Source: Muscardinus avellanarius
Taxonomy: Eukaryota > Chordata > Mammalia > Rodentia > Gliridae
Assembly (NCBI GenBank): GCA_963383645.1
Contig: OY726566.1
Coordinates: 97,659,643 to 97,723,642, forward strand
Length of the DNA stretch: 64,000 nucleotides
Direction of reading: 5' to 3'
Shown: positions 30,337-41,005 of the stretch, piece after piece
How positions within the stretch are numbered: the stretch's first letter is position 1
Layout of the letters: each line of letters opens with the position of its first letter
The notes under the pieces: generated by a model
The model's database searches: none
Seen by the model: the letters and a program-made list of their open reading frames with translations, nothing else
Told to the model about the DNA's origin: nothing
Position numbers and translations under genes: made by a program

Positions 30337-30970
30337 GGAAATGTCTCTTATAAGTCCTTGAGAGGTAAATGGCTGTAATGCTCTCTGCTGTAGTTCCTGA
30401 GAGTGGTCTAGATTAATTTCCAGGTAGGTGTGTCTAGCTCCAAGGCTCTGCATCACAAAATTGTGGGGTGGGGGTTTGTCTTATTGGGCCTATCCAGTTT
30501 TCAAGGAGGCACACTAAGGAGGAGAGGGTGGGGTGGCAACTGCTTCCTTCCCCAAAGAAATGCATTTTACCCTTACAGAACTTAGGAGTGGAAATGATCA
30601 ATAAGATGTTGGCCATGTGGGGTGAGAACTATGGAGACAAAGTTGGGAGTCATTCACATTTGATGCCATTCGAATGTGGGAAATGCCCCAACAGAGCATC
30701 CCTGGGAACTCTATCATTGCACTTCCTCCTGTTTAAGTCTCTGAGATTATGAAATATAACTATTTTTTCAGTTGCTTTTTTTAAATATGAAAAAAATATG
30801 TGTGCATGGTTTTTTATTTTGAAATCTTTTGATCTCTGAAGGAAGGGAGGAAAAGAGGAGAGGATAACTCTTGCTCTTTTCTTGGGTGACCTGTACATGT
30901 TGATTGAATCCTCCTTGTCCTTCAGAAAAAGAAATCTATTCCCCACGTTTGTTAGGTTAGAACAGGGACA
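30331..30970. other. No recognised feature
   Basis: Unassigned. Frames at 30434-30752 on both strands lack any domain signature. Confidence 0.45.
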
Positions 30971-30974
30971 TTGA

Positions 30975-31555
30975 CAGACCCTCAACCCTGAAAGTTCCAG
31001 TTGGCTTATGCATATAACTGCAGATACAGATGCCGCTGTCTGGTTCCAGTTGGATGAAGCGTACAACAGCAAACACATGCATCAACCAGTTCCTGACCCA
31101 GCTATCACCCAGTTCCAAGAACTTCAATACAAATCACTGCTTAAGAAACAAGAAACTACCTGCCCCAAAAGTTCCCAACTCCCTGCTCTACCCATCCCTC
31201 AAAAAACAGCCCCATAAAAAGTTTCAACCTAGAGCCAGGCGTGGTGGCGCACGCTTGTAATCCCCGCGCTTGGGAGGCGGAGAGAGGAGGATCGCACAGG
31301 TTCGAAGCCAGCCTTGCTGGCTGAAGAGACCCTGTTTCCAAATAAAATATAAAAATAGGTCTGGGTGTGTAGCCCGGAGGTAGAAGGGTTCCATCCCCAG
31401 TACCACCAAAAAACAAAGTTTCAACCTGCCGACTATAGGTGTGCACTTCACTGGCCCCACCTTTGGACCACTGAATCTCTCCTAGAAGTGCAGAATAAAG
31501 CGCCTCTTGCTTTTACTTGGCCTGCTTGCCTCAGTCCCTGCATCACAACTTTACA
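30975..31555 (+). mobile_element. 5-prime LTR of a class I ERV
   Basis: It ends TTTACA two bases before a primer-binding site and has 'cagaataaagcgcc' as polyadenylation signal near 31490. TATA-like 'ccccataaaaag' lies near 31211. The start is uncertain (30971-30990). Length is about 370 bp once the SINE and its duplication are removed. Confidence 0.7.
31231..31414 (+). mobile_element. SINE, young class
   Basis: Inserted just after the LTR TATA region with a 13 bp duplication AAAGTTTCAACCT (31218-31230 and 31415-31427). Its right monomer is the short variant with 'agaagggttccatcccc'. Confidence 0.93.
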
Positions 31556-31557
31556 TT

Positions 31558-31576
31558 TGGTGCCAAAACCCAGGAG
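31558..31576 (+). promoter_or_regulatory. ERV primer-binding site, tRNA-Phe-like
   Basis: TGGTGCCAAAACCCAGGAG matches the complement of the 3-prime end of tRNA-Phe (including CCA) at 16 of 19 positions, by comparison with the known tRNA sequence. It lies two bases after the LTR. HERV-F-like elements use this tRNA. Confidence 0.7.
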
Positions 31577-31859
31577 GAGTGAGTACTCATCTTGTCATCC
31601 AGGATGGCCTGAGGTGCCCTCCTCTCCCTCCTTGCGACCCTCGGACCTCCTCGTTCCCCTGGCTCTGCAATGGCAGTGGTAAATCCCTCCTCATGTCTCT
31701 CCTCAGCTATTATTTTCTGTCTTCTCTGTCTGAAAACCATGGCTGCGTCAGAGATGATCTCCACTGCAAGTCTCCAGACCTAGGCTGGTTGGCAAGCTGT
31801 CCCCTCTACCCTGGGACACTGGTCCTTTGCTCTTGCCTACTGGCCCTGTAGATTAGAAA

Positions 31860-32570
31860 TGGGAACTCTAATTTCTAAGCCAGATCCATAATCCCCCTTG
31901 GGACAAATTGAACAATGGGTCAGAGTGGCCCAAAAATGGGACTTTCAATTTTGATGTACTCGCTGACCTCAGTAATTTTTGTAAGCAAGCTGGCAAATGA
32001 TTCGAGGTCCCCTACGTCCAGGCCTTTTACTCTCATACCTTTCTCTGTTCTTCCTGTTCTACTGCCCAGCCTCTCTATCTGCCTTTCAATAACCTATCTC
32101 CAACGCTGCCACCCTCTGCGCCTTTGCCTGCTGCCACAGATGCCCCCTCCTCCTCTAACACCCTCTCCAGACAGCAAACACACCCACTCTCAGGACCCCT
32201 CCCTTCTCCGCCCCCTTCGCGAGGTCACTGGCACCAAAGGGGTGGTCCAGGCTCATGTTTCTTTTTCTCTGCTAGATCTCTTTCAGATTGAAAAATGACT
32301 TGGTTCTTTCTCCTCTAACCCCAGCTATTTCATTAAGAAATTTCTCTATCTTTCTTAAGCATGCAGGTGGTCTCTCACAAATCTGTCAACTTTGACAAAT
32401 TGAGGGAAGTCACCCAAGGCCCAGACAAATATCCTGTGATCTTTCTTAATCATCTGACCAAGACCCTCATTCTATCTACTTATATGGACCCTGAATCCCC
32501 GGCTGGGGCCACCATCCTGGCCACCCACTATATTATACAGTTAGCCCTGGACATCCATTAAAAAAACTCA
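31860..32570 (+). pseudogene. ERV gag (matrix to capsid) remnant
   Basis: The matrix start is recognisable near 31859-31880, followed by broken frames with a Pro-rich p12-like stretch (32050-32215). An open capsid C-terminal frame lies at 32361-32561; it carries the major-homology-type pattern 'V-T-Q-G-P...F-L...L' and an A-L-D-I block, as in gammaretroviral capsids. A stop ends it. Confidence 0.7.
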
Positions 32571-33010
32571 AACCCCATGCTCAGACCCGAGTCTGAGACC
32601 TTTAAATATAGACATTTAAATATAGACCTTTAAATAAGACTTTAATTCCTGAGAGGAACAGAGAAAATCTGAATGAGAGGCCTGTCTCTGACAAAAGGTA
32701 AATCTGCAAACTCAAGCTTTGGTTGTAGCCCTGAAGGGTTGGTGACAGCTAGGCAAGACTCCAGGTGGCCTGCACACAGTGGGGTCACAACAACCAGACT
32801 AACATCACCCAGAAGCTGCTTCAAGTGCAGTGAAGAAGGCCACTGGATACAGTAGTGCTCTCAACCCCGGTCCCCAACTGTGACTTGCCTGATGTGTGGC
32901 CAGAGTGGTCACTGGAGGAGTGACTGCCCCTGGAAAAATGGTAGGCCTCCAACATCTCAACGGAACTTTCAGGGGTGAAGGGGGCTGCCAACGTCCCTGC
33001 TCTGACCTAA
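32571..33010 (+). pseudogene. ERV nucleocapsid remnant with two zinc knuckles
   Basis: Two C-x2-C-x4-H-x4-C knuckles lie in the same frame, 69 bp apart: 32817-32858 and 32886-32927. The second is intact. In the first, all four metal ligands remain but a stop codon (32853-32855) falls just before the last cysteine. The frame ends at a stop near 32978. Nothing downstream of NC (pro, pol, env) was recognised before SINEs begin at 33.03 kb. Confidence 0.8.
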
Positions 33011-33028
33011 CAATGTTAAAGGATTGAG

Positions 33029-33252
33029 AGCTGGGTGTAGTGGCACATGCTTGTAATCCCAGTACTTGGGAGTCTGAGACAGGAGGATCACAGGTTCATG
33101 GCAAGCCTCCGCTACTTAGTGAGGCCATCTACAACTCAGTGGGACCCTGTTTCAAAATTAAGAATAAAAAAAAATGGCTAGGGGTGTAGCTCAGAGGTAG
33201 AATGCTCCTGGGCCCAACTCCTAGTTCTGCAAAAAAAAAAAAAAAAAAAAGA
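33029..33252 (+). mobile_element. SINE, old class
   Basis: Dimer from 'agctgggtgtagtggcacat' to 'cccaactcctagttctgc', then a 20-base A run. Confidence 0.88.
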
Positions 33253-33261
33253 GTTAGGATT

Positions 33262-33540
33262 AAGCTGGGCATGGTAGTGGCATGCACTTGTAATCCAGTA
33301 CTTGTCAGGCTGAGACAGGAAGATACAGGTTTGAGGGAGGCCAGACTCAGAATAGTTTAGTGAGGCCCTCAGCAACTTAGCAAGACCCTATTTCAAAATA
33401 AAAATAAAGAGTGCTCAGAGTGCAGCTTAGAGTAGAATGTCCCTGAGTTCAAGCCCCAGTACCACCAAAAATAATGTAATCATAAAAATATAATAATAAT
33501 AACAATAACAACAATGATAAAAGAATTAAGATTTTCTTGA
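33262..33540 (+). mobile_element. SINE, old class
   Basis: Diverged dimer from 'aagctgggcatggtagtggc' to 'ttcaagccccagtaccacc', then an (AAT)n-like tail. Confidence 0.8.
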
Positions 33541-33565
33541 GGGACATTTAGAAAGAAAGGAAATT

Positions 33566-33860
33566 AGGCTGAGACCGGAGGATCACACAGGTTCAAAGCC
33601 AAGCTCAGCTACTTAATGAGGTTCTCAGGAACTTAGTGAGAACTGGTTTCCAAATAAACTACATAAAAAATAGGTTTGGGAGTATAGCATTGAGATAGAA
33701 AGCCCCTGGGCTACAGCCCCAGTGCCATAAGGAGAAGGAAAGAAAGAAAAAAGAAAGGAGGGAAGGAAAGAAAGAAAAAAGAAAGGAGGGAAGGAAAGAA
33801 AGAAGGCAGGCAGGCAAAGAAAGAGAGAGAGAAAGAGAGAGAAAGAAAGAAAGATCAGTC
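33566..33860 (+). mobile_element. SINE, intermediate class, 5-prime truncated, purine tail
   Basis: Begins inside the left monomer ('aggctgagaccggaggatca') and runs to 'acagccccagtgcc', then over 110 bp of GAAA/GGAA repeats to 33855. Confidence 0.78.
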
Positions 33861-34214
33861 AAGGGAGCTTTGATTCTGAGAACAAAGAAAGAGTAAACAA
33901 TGCCTTTGAAGATGTAGAGTTGATAAGAGAGCTGGAGAACAGGAAATGAAGGGAGGGGAAACTAGAGAAAACTTAGGGGCAGCCAAGGAAATATGCTAAG
34001 AGAAGTGAGACAGGAAGGATAGGAGAAATAAGTAGGTAGGAAGGAGACAGGACAAGGAAAATGTAACTTTAATATAGAATCCCGTGTCAAGGCCTGTCAA
34101 ATTCTGAGGCACTTCCAAGTTCTAGTCATGACCCCAGCACTGTTGACTGTCCTCAGGGAGGTCTCTGCACTGCAGAAAGTAGAGGTCACATAGAAAAATA
34201 ATCTCTTAGGGTGC
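33861..34214. other. No recognised feature
   Basis: Purine-rich unassigned sequence. Confidence 0.4.
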
Positions 34215-34560
34215 TGTTGGCTGTACTTGGGCAGTTTAAACAAAATAGATACCTACTGATAAGACCGTGAAGGTCAGGACCTGGAAGATGGCTGGAACAC
34301 TCTAAACCATCTCAGGGCCGCGTCAGCCTCAAGTACCTCTGCCTGCACATCCCTCACAAAAGTCCTCTATAAAAAAGACCCTTGCACTCAAAGTCACCTC
34401 TCACTTTGGGGGCGGTCTGCACTCTCCCTTAAATGTGTATTTCTCACTTTCCTAAATAAACCTCTGTCTGCATCTCCAATTCGCTTGGGCTGGAATCTCT
34501 CCCTTCACGTAAGCCAAGGACGCTGCCAATCTTGAGTAGAGGACCCTTTCTCCCCAGACA
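34215..34560 (+). mobile_element. LTR, family E, copy 2
   Basis: Starts TGTTGG and ends CCAGACA. TATA-like 'ctctataaaaaag' (around 34366) and 'cctaaataaacctctgtc' polyadenylation signal (around 34452) are in LTR order. Homologous to 27283-28071 without its SINEs. No target duplication was seen, so ends are approximate. Confidence 0.7.
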
Positions 34561-35210
34561 AAAGAACACTACTGGGCTTGTGTTGTTCTTGATAGCTTCA
34601 CCCAGGCCTGAGTGCAGTGTGCTCTGTGGAGGAAACGCTTGCCCTCGTGCCTCAGAGTCTAATCAGTTCAGGCAGAAACAACTCTTGGGCACAGAGGCCA
34701 TATCTCCTCAGCCCTCAACACTCTCTGAGGCATCCGCCAGTGGTGAGAGGCTCCTCAGAAGGGGCCATGTGTGGCAGGGGGGCGGGGGGAGATGAACTGA
34801 ACCAACTCCTTGAGATTCATGGTAGGCTTAATAATGAGCCCTAAAGATGTTGTTAGACTCAGAACAAAATACCCCCAAATATGGCACTTTGACATGCTGA
34901 ATTCTTTGAACTGAAGGAAATTGGTAAGGTCTCCTAAGCAATAAACTCCCTCTGACCTTTTCCCACCCTCCTATCTCCTTCCCCCTTCTTTTTCCTAAAG
35001 CAGGCCTCAAAATGAGAATTGTTTCCCCAAAGTAGTCCATAGACACCAGAATACCTTTCTCCCAAAGCAAGCCATAAACACTGCAAAGGGCATTCTGGTC
35101 TACCTCTCCCCTCTTCTCTGGGGTAGGAAGACTACTATACAGAAAAGCTAAGAAGAATCTGAGCAAACAGGTTTTGTTAAGTTCCCCTTATATTATTTAC
35201 TTATTTATTT
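34561..35210. other. Unassigned; possible old LTR near 34850-35150
   Basis: 'tgttagactcag' followed by 'aaaatacccccaaatatggc' and 'gcaataaactccctctgacc' resembles an LTR, but ends and duplications are not clear. Confidence 0.35.
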
Positions 35211-35212
35211 AA

Positions 35213-35412
35213 TCTATTTCTGGAGATTGAACCCAGGGCATTCTACCCCCAAGTTACACCCCTACCTCTTTTTATTCTTTTGTTTTCAAACAGAATCTCT
35301 CTGTGTTCCTGAGAGTCTCACTACCTTGCTGCGGCTGTTCTGGAAACAGTGATCCTCCTGTCTTAGCCTCCCAAGTAGTAGGATTATAGGTGTGTGCCAC
35401 CAGACTTGGCTC
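35213..35412 (-). mobile_element. SINE, old class
   Basis: Minus-strand dimer, ID half first ('ctggagattgaacccagggc'), B1-like half ending 'gtgtgccaccagacttggct'. Confidence 0.85.
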
Positions 35413-35574
35413 CCATTAAATTATTATTCTGGGATAATTCTCTTTTTGTCCAACCACATTTCTTCATGATTGTCCATTCTTGATTCAACCTAAGCATGAG
35501 AACACACTGCTTACCCCAGGTGTTTGGGTCTTCAATTCTTTTTATTTTTCTTTCATTTTTTGCTTGTGTATGTG

Positions 35575-35835
35575 TATTACTGTGGATTGAACACAGGGGA
35601 ATTCTACCTTTGAGCTACACCTCAGCCCTATTTTATTTTTTATTTTGAAATAGGTACTTGCCAAGATGTTGAGGGCCTAAGTTTCTGAGGCTGGCCACAA
35701 ACCCGTGATTCTTCTGTTTCAGCTTCCCATTTGGTCTTCAGAAATTTAGCGAGACCTTATTTCAAAAGAAAAAATTTTAAAGGGCTAGGAGTTTAGGTCA
35801 GAGGAAGGAGGTCCTTGGCTTCCATCCCCAGTAGA
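35575..35835. mobile_element. Facing SINE fragments
   Basis: Minus-strand dimer lacking its 5-prime end (35575-35735) meets a plus-strand fragment with linker and right monomer (35740-35835). Confidence 0.7.
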
Positions 35836-35930
35836 AGGAGGAGGAGGGAAAGGAAAAGAAAAAGAAAAAAGAAGACAAAGAAGAAGGAGGAGGAGGAAAG
35901 GAAGAGGAAAACGAGAAGGAGGAGGAAGTT
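35828..35930. repeat. Purine-rich (GGA/GAAAA)n tract
   Basis: About 100 purines in a row, the expanded tail of the preceding SINE fragment. Confidence 0.9.
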
Positions 35931-35954
35931 ATTGAATACTAATCTACTTTTTTG

Positions 35955-36270
35955 TGTGTGTGTGTGGTACTGGGGCTGGAGCTCAGGGGCATTCTACCTT
36001 TGAGCTACACTCCCAGCCTTATTTATTTATTTATTTATTTATTTGTTTATTTATTTATTTTGGTGGTACTAGGGTTCCTGAAAACCCTTCTACCTCCGGG
36101 CTATACTCCCACACCTATTTTATATTTTCATTTGGAAACCAGCACAATCCTCCAGGATCTCACTAAGTTGCTGAGGGCCTCACTAAGTAGCTGAGGCTTT
36201 CCGCTAACCCCAATCCTCCTGTCCCAGCCTCCCAAATGCTGGGATTACAAGTGTGTGCCATCACACCTCG
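35955..36270 (-). mobile_element. SINE right monomer plus chimeric SINE
   Basis: An old-class right monomer (35967-36020), a (TTTA)n stretch, then a minus-strand copy whose right monomer is young-type ('ggttcctgaaaacccttcta') but whose left monomer is old-type ('cctcactaagtagctgagg'). It looks like a recombinant, or the two halves of one insertion into another. Confidence 0.7.
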
Positions 36271-36700
36271 TTTACTAATCTACTTCTGAGGTAGAAACAG
36301 ATTTGCAGGTGTACTTCCTGTAGTTATGCAAGAGCAAGACAAATGTCCCCATTTTGTTTTTTGGTTGGACATGTTGAATGTTTAAAAATGTAAAAGGCTG
36401 TTTCCTTGAAGTGTGTATGTCTCTCAGGCTTAAAGGATAAAATATAGCCATGATAGCAATGGAAATATAGTCCACAGGCCTAGCACAGGCTCAGGGCTAA
36501 GGAATTATCCATCATACTAGGAGCAAACCATAAGAGGCATGGCCAACTGACTTTAACTTTCTACTTTGATATGAATCTTGATTTCTGGGTGACTTTGTTG
36601 TTGTTCTTGTTTTCATTAACTAGTTCTCAGTTCTCCTATAAACTTCTTTGACTTCCCAACCTCCCACCCAGGCAATGGTGGCATAAAAGAAGGACTGTTT
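36271..36700. other. No recognised feature
   Basis: Unassigned. Confidence 0.4.
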
Positions 36701-36702
36701 TT

Positions 36703-37086
36703 TGTGTGTGGTACTGGGGATGGAACCCAGGGGCATTCTACTTCCGAGCTACATCCCTAGTCCTATTTTTTATTTTTTCGGGTCTGGGGATGGAACCCAG
36801 GGGTATTCTACCTCTGAGCTACACCCCCTGCCCTATTTTTTATTCTTTATTTTAAAACAGGGTATCACTAAGTTACAGAGGGCCTCACTAAGTAGCTGAA
36901 CTGCGATCCTCCAGTCTCAGCCTCCTGAATGCTAGGATTACAAGCGTGCACCACTATGCCCAGCTTATTTTTTTTTTTTTTTTGAAACAAGGCCTCACTA
37001 AGTAGCTGAGGTTGGCCATGGACCTGCGATCAAACCTATCTCAGCCTCCCAAGTATTAGGATTACAAGCGTTCACCACACCTGACT
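36703..37086 (-). mobile_element. SINE cluster, old class
   Basis: Right monomer at 36708-36770, full minus-strand dimer at 36776-36965, and a left monomer at about 36972-37086. The outer pieces could be one older copy split by the middle one. Confidence 0.75.
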
Positions 37087-37655
37087 CGAAAAAAGGGTTT
37101 TAATATTTATACTCTTATGCAATTCGCTCCCACACAAAAAAAGGGCTGACCTATATAAGGATATTGCCTATATAAGGGAAGATATTCATAGACAGACTTA
37201 TACAGATAATAATAGAATGTGACTTTCAAGGCTAAGTAGGATCCTTGAAATTATCTGGGCTCTGACTTGTTCTCTGTTGGATCACTAGCAGGGATACTAG
37301 CAGACATGTCTTAAATATACTTAAGTATACTTAAATATACTTAAATATATATTAAGCATCCACATATTCCAGGACTTACTGGCTTAACATCTCCTTTTTA
37401 GAAAAAAAATTACTGAGCACCACTCTGGGTGCTTCCAGCACCCCATTATTTAATTCAAAGCTCCCCATTTGCACCCAAGGCTACTACCAACCCCCTAAAT
37501 AGTTCAAGCATCCCCCTTCCCCGGAGAAGGGAGAATATCACTGACTGAAAATCCATGATCTAGATTACAGCTGTTACCAGAGTTTTAGGATGAAAACCCC
37601 GGCTCCAGTTTTAGGGTTCCAACAGACTCATTTCACAGTGATGAGCAATGATGGA
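37087..37655. other. No recognised feature
   Basis: Includes short direct repeats of 'acttaaatata' near 37310-37350. Otherwise nothing assignable. Confidence 0.4.
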
Positions 37656-38012
37656 GATGGGACAGGAGCTCTGTTATACAGCGACCACCAGAGAAGACTA
37701 CTCAGGCTTAGTTTAAGCTGAATAGAAAGTCTTTATTAGCCGGCCAGTGACTACACTGCAGGGGGTTTAGTCCTGAGTTTGTCCCTGAGCCATTTCTCAG
37801 GGCTCTTTTTATACATTAAAATCACAAGCTGAGGAGTGAAAAATTTAGGTTCCCACAGAATGGACAATCAACAGTTTCTTTCAGTGACTGTATAAGTCAA
37901 GCGGAAAGTACAAAAGCCAGGAACAGCACTGTGCAGAAGCTCAACAACCCATGCCAGTCCCTTCTGTTGTCCACCTTTGTATTGTTTTAAGGATAGAAAG
38001 TTCCTAACAGAG

Positions 38013-38444
38013 CCGGGCATGGTGGTGCACACTTGTAATCCCAGCATTCGGGAGGCTGAGACCGAAGGATCATGGTTCATGGACAGCCTCAGCTACTCAG
38101 TGAGGCCCTCCGTAACTTAGTGAGACCCTGTTTCAAAATAAAGAATAAAAGCCGGGCGTGGTGGGGCACGCTTGTAATCCCCGCGCTTGGGAGGCAGAGA
38201 CAGGAGGATCACGCAGGTTTGAAGCCAGCCGCGCTGGCTAAAGAGACCCTGTTTCCAATAAAATATAAAATAGGTCTGGGAGTGTAAGCAGGATGTAGAA
38301 GGGTTCCATCCCCAGCATCACCAAAAAATATAAATAAAGAAAGAAAGAATAAAAAATAGGGCAAGGGGTGTAGCTCAGAGGTAGAATGCCCCTGGGTTCC
38401 ATATCCAGACCCCCCCCCACACACACAAATATATATATATATAT
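38013..38444 (+). mobile_element. SINE, old class, split
   Basis: Flanked by GAAAGTTCCTAACAGA (37997-38012 and 38445-38460). The halves 38013-38150 and 38344-38415 are separated by a young SINE. The tail holds a C-run and (TA)n. Confidence 0.92.
38151..38343 (+). mobile_element. SINE, young class, inside an old SINE
   Basis: Inserted in the A-rich linker, duplicating AAAGAATAAAA (38140-38150 and 38344-38354). It carries the short right-monomer variant. Confidence 0.92.
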
Positions 38445-38641
38445 GAAAGTTCCTAACAGACTTAGTTTCCCTGCAAGCACAAGCTAAGCAGGAGTTGTAG
38501 AAGCCAAACAGGCAGTTATGTGTGACTAGCAAGGTACCTGGTGGCGAACGTTAGTTCTCAGGCTGATGAACGTTAGTGTCTTGGGATAACTCAGGGTAAC
38601 ATCATGGCTGCTGAAGCTAAGGCCTGGCTCATTTCATCACA

Positions 38642-38882
38642 ATGAAGATGAGGGGCTGGCACCCTACATCCGGGCTGCTGACATGAGCTTCAGGTTTAAA
38701 AAGGAGGAAAAACAAAAGCAGGGTACAAGAAGCATATACAGTGAAATGTGTAGTCGAACTGAGCTCTGGACACTTGATCAAAACCAGGGGATATTTTCAA
38801 CTCTTATCTTTTTCTTAGAATCCAAGATGACAGCAAGAGAGAATTTTAACTAGCACAGGAGACAGATGCAAAAGGGAGGCTG
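38642..38882. other. No recognised feature
   Basis: Unassigned. Confidence 0.4.
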
Positions 38883-39772
38883 GAGCTGGACCTCGTAGCG
38901 CACACCTGTAATCCCAGTACTTGGGAGGCTGAGCCAGGAGGCTCTCAGGTGAAGAGGTAGAAAGAGAATAGGCAGCAATGCTCAGAAAACCTTCGTGGGT
39001 AGGAAGACTTCATTTCCTGGGAGGCTACAGGTGCTACCTAAATGTCAAGATTTCTGAGATGTCAAGATTTCTGAATGTCAAGTACTAACAAGATTAAAAG
39101 CCTCCAGACATTTACAAATCTCTGCTTGTTCCTGATGATAGGTAATAATGTCTGGGTCCCCAACTAAGAGAAGGATACACAAAGAAGAATATTAACTAAG
39201 TCCCAGAAAACTGGAAGAAGCATACCATCCCCTAGAGAAACCACCCTAAACAGTTACCACTCGGGAAACCTCCTTCTGGGAGCTTCTTTCTTTCTTTCTC
39301 TCTCTCTCAGGTCATGCTGGCTTTGAAAGAATGTGGTGTGTAACTGAGAGTGCTGAGCCCAGGCATCACAGGCACAGTGACCAGAAGACCCCGCTGGACA
39401 TCAAGGCTGACCCAAGTTGCCAGGGGTAACTTGCAACTCTCTTCAGGAGATTGCATGGACCTGAGGAGAAAGCACTTTGCAACTTACAGGGCATGGCTTA
39501 GGCAACTTCCAAGTAGTGTCCAGAAGGTAGCTGCTGGACACCAGGGTTCCCATTACCCACCAAGGTGACCTGCCTCTTTTTCTCTCCCTTCTTTTTACAA
39601 TAAACTCCTTCCCCTTTCTTTCGTCTGCGAGTGTCATTCTTTGTACTTTTCACACACAAACCCCAAACTCTGGTAAGGAAATATGTCTGGTTCAAGGTTG
39701 GAGGACAGCCTTAGCAACTTGGTGAGGCCCTCAGCCACTTTGTGTTTTGTGAGACTTTGTTTCAAAAATAAA
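38883..39772 (+). mobile_element. SINE, old class, split by an LTR
   Basis: Left part 38883-38949 ends in '...aggctctcagg' and the right part resumes at 39695 with 'aggttggaggacagccttag', together forming a normal left monomer and linker. No right monomer follows. Confidence 0.8.
38950..39694 (+). mobile_element. Solo LTR, family B, copy 2
   Basis: Starts TGAAGAGG and ends GGTTCA; homologous along its length to 8567-9330, including the internal two-unit structure (39304-39445 and 39446-39583) and 'caataaactcc' near 39599. It lies inside a SINE left monomer; AGG is shared by both flanks, and the expected 4 bp duplication is imperfect. Confidence 0.78.
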
Positions 39773-39779
39773 AATAAAA

Positions 39780-40115
39780 TCCGGGTGTGGTGACACACGC
39801 TTGTAACCCCAGTGCTTGGGAGGCTGAGACAGGAGGATCATAAGTTCTTAGCCAGCCTCAGCTACTTAATGAGGCCCTCTGCAACTTATTGAGACCTTGT
39901 TTCAAAATAAAGAATAAAATAGGGCTTGGGGGGTATAGTTTGTGGGTAGAACACTCCTGGGTTCAATTCCTAGTACTGCAAAAATAAATAAATAAATAAA
40001 TAGTAATAAATAAAATTTAGAAAATAAGTATGAAAAGGGATGAGAGTGTAGCCCAGAGGCAGAATACTCCTAGGTTCAATTCCCCAGTAAAACAACAACA
40101 ACAACAAAAACAAAA
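39780..40115 (+). mobile_element. SINE, old class, and an extra right monomer
   Basis: Dimer at 39780-40010 with (AAAT)n tail, then another ID half at 40035-40095 with (AAC)n tail. Confidence 0.82.
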
Positions 40116-40129
40116 TCAATGAAGGTTAC

Positions 40130-41005
40130 TGTTATGGTTTGGGGGAGAGGGTTACCGTCTGGGGGTGACTATCTCCAGGGATCTTTGTTAGACCCCTGGG
40201 AATAATTTCCCAATAAAACCACAAAAACAGAAAAAGATAAAAAAGGGTTCTTGCCTGAGCTAAGGATAGTATACAATAGCCCGGACTCTTGCTGAAGATA
40301 TAAAGAAGTTTATTAAAAAGATAGAAATACAGAAGACAGTTACAGCCTCATGTACCCAAGAGTAACATGAAGGGATGGTTCAAACGAATTCACCGAGATA
40401 CAAAACACGGAACAGACTTTTTATACACGACACCCTCCATCTTGTTCACGTAATTCTGACATAGTAAAGGTCCTGTAAGCTACCTCCCCTTACCCTGTAA
40501 GGCACCTCTGCTTACTTTACCACCAAGGTGTACTTTCCACGAAGGTCATGGTCAAAGGTCGACCCCCTCCTCCCATCCTAGCTAGATTATCCAATTATTA
40601 TGTAATTATAATTTACATAATATTTGTAATCCCCACGCTTGGGAGGCAGAGACAGGAGGATTGCGCAGGTTCGAAGCCAGCCACGCTCTGGCTTAGGAGA
40701 TGCTATTTCCAAATATAAAATGTAAAAATAGGTCTGGGAGTGGAGCCTGGAGGTAGAAGGGCTTCCAGGAACCCCAGTACCACCAAAAAAAAAAAAAAAA
40801 AAAAAAAAACCTGTCTTTAGAACACGAGGATGGGGAAGTCCTAGTTCCCCTCTCCTATGGACTTGCTAATTACCTTTAGCTAAGTTAATTTACATAGGAA
40901 TAGTTGCCTGCTTTTTTAAACAGAAACAAAGTCCTTTCACCAATTTTGAAATACAATAATCAGAGCTTTCTCAAATCTTCCTAGGCCATTCCCAATACCG
41001 GTACA
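40130..41005 (-). mobile_element. Solo LTR, family A, copy 4, with nested SINE
   Basis: TGTTATGG...CCGGTACA on the plus strand, flanked by GTTAC (40125-40129) and GTTGC (41006-41010), a 5 bp duplication with one change. The minus strand has TATA-like 'gtataaaaagtctg' near 40415 and polyadenylation region near 40310. The middle is most like copy 3. Confidence 0.82.
40621..40810 (+). mobile_element. SINE, young class, slightly 5-prime truncated
   Basis: Begins 'ttgtaatccccacgcttggg' without the first 25 or so bases. Ends in an A run of about 25. Inserted in LTR A copy 4. Confidence 0.9.

Larger units (their letters stand above)
37657..38641 (-). mobile_element. Solo LTR with a SINE-in-SINE nest
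   Basis: The minus strand has TATA-like 'aatgtataaaaagagcc' (around 37805) and AATAAAGAC (around 37730). The right part continues after the nested SINEs at 38461. Ends are approximate. About 550 bp of LTR remains when the SINEs are removed. Confidence 0.6.

Noticed and set aside
27283..34560. The two family E LTRs as the ends of one provirus
   Set aside because: They differ too much by eye, no retroviral genes of a matching kind lie between them in a sensible order, and the ERV fragment at 31-33 kb has its own unrelated LTR.
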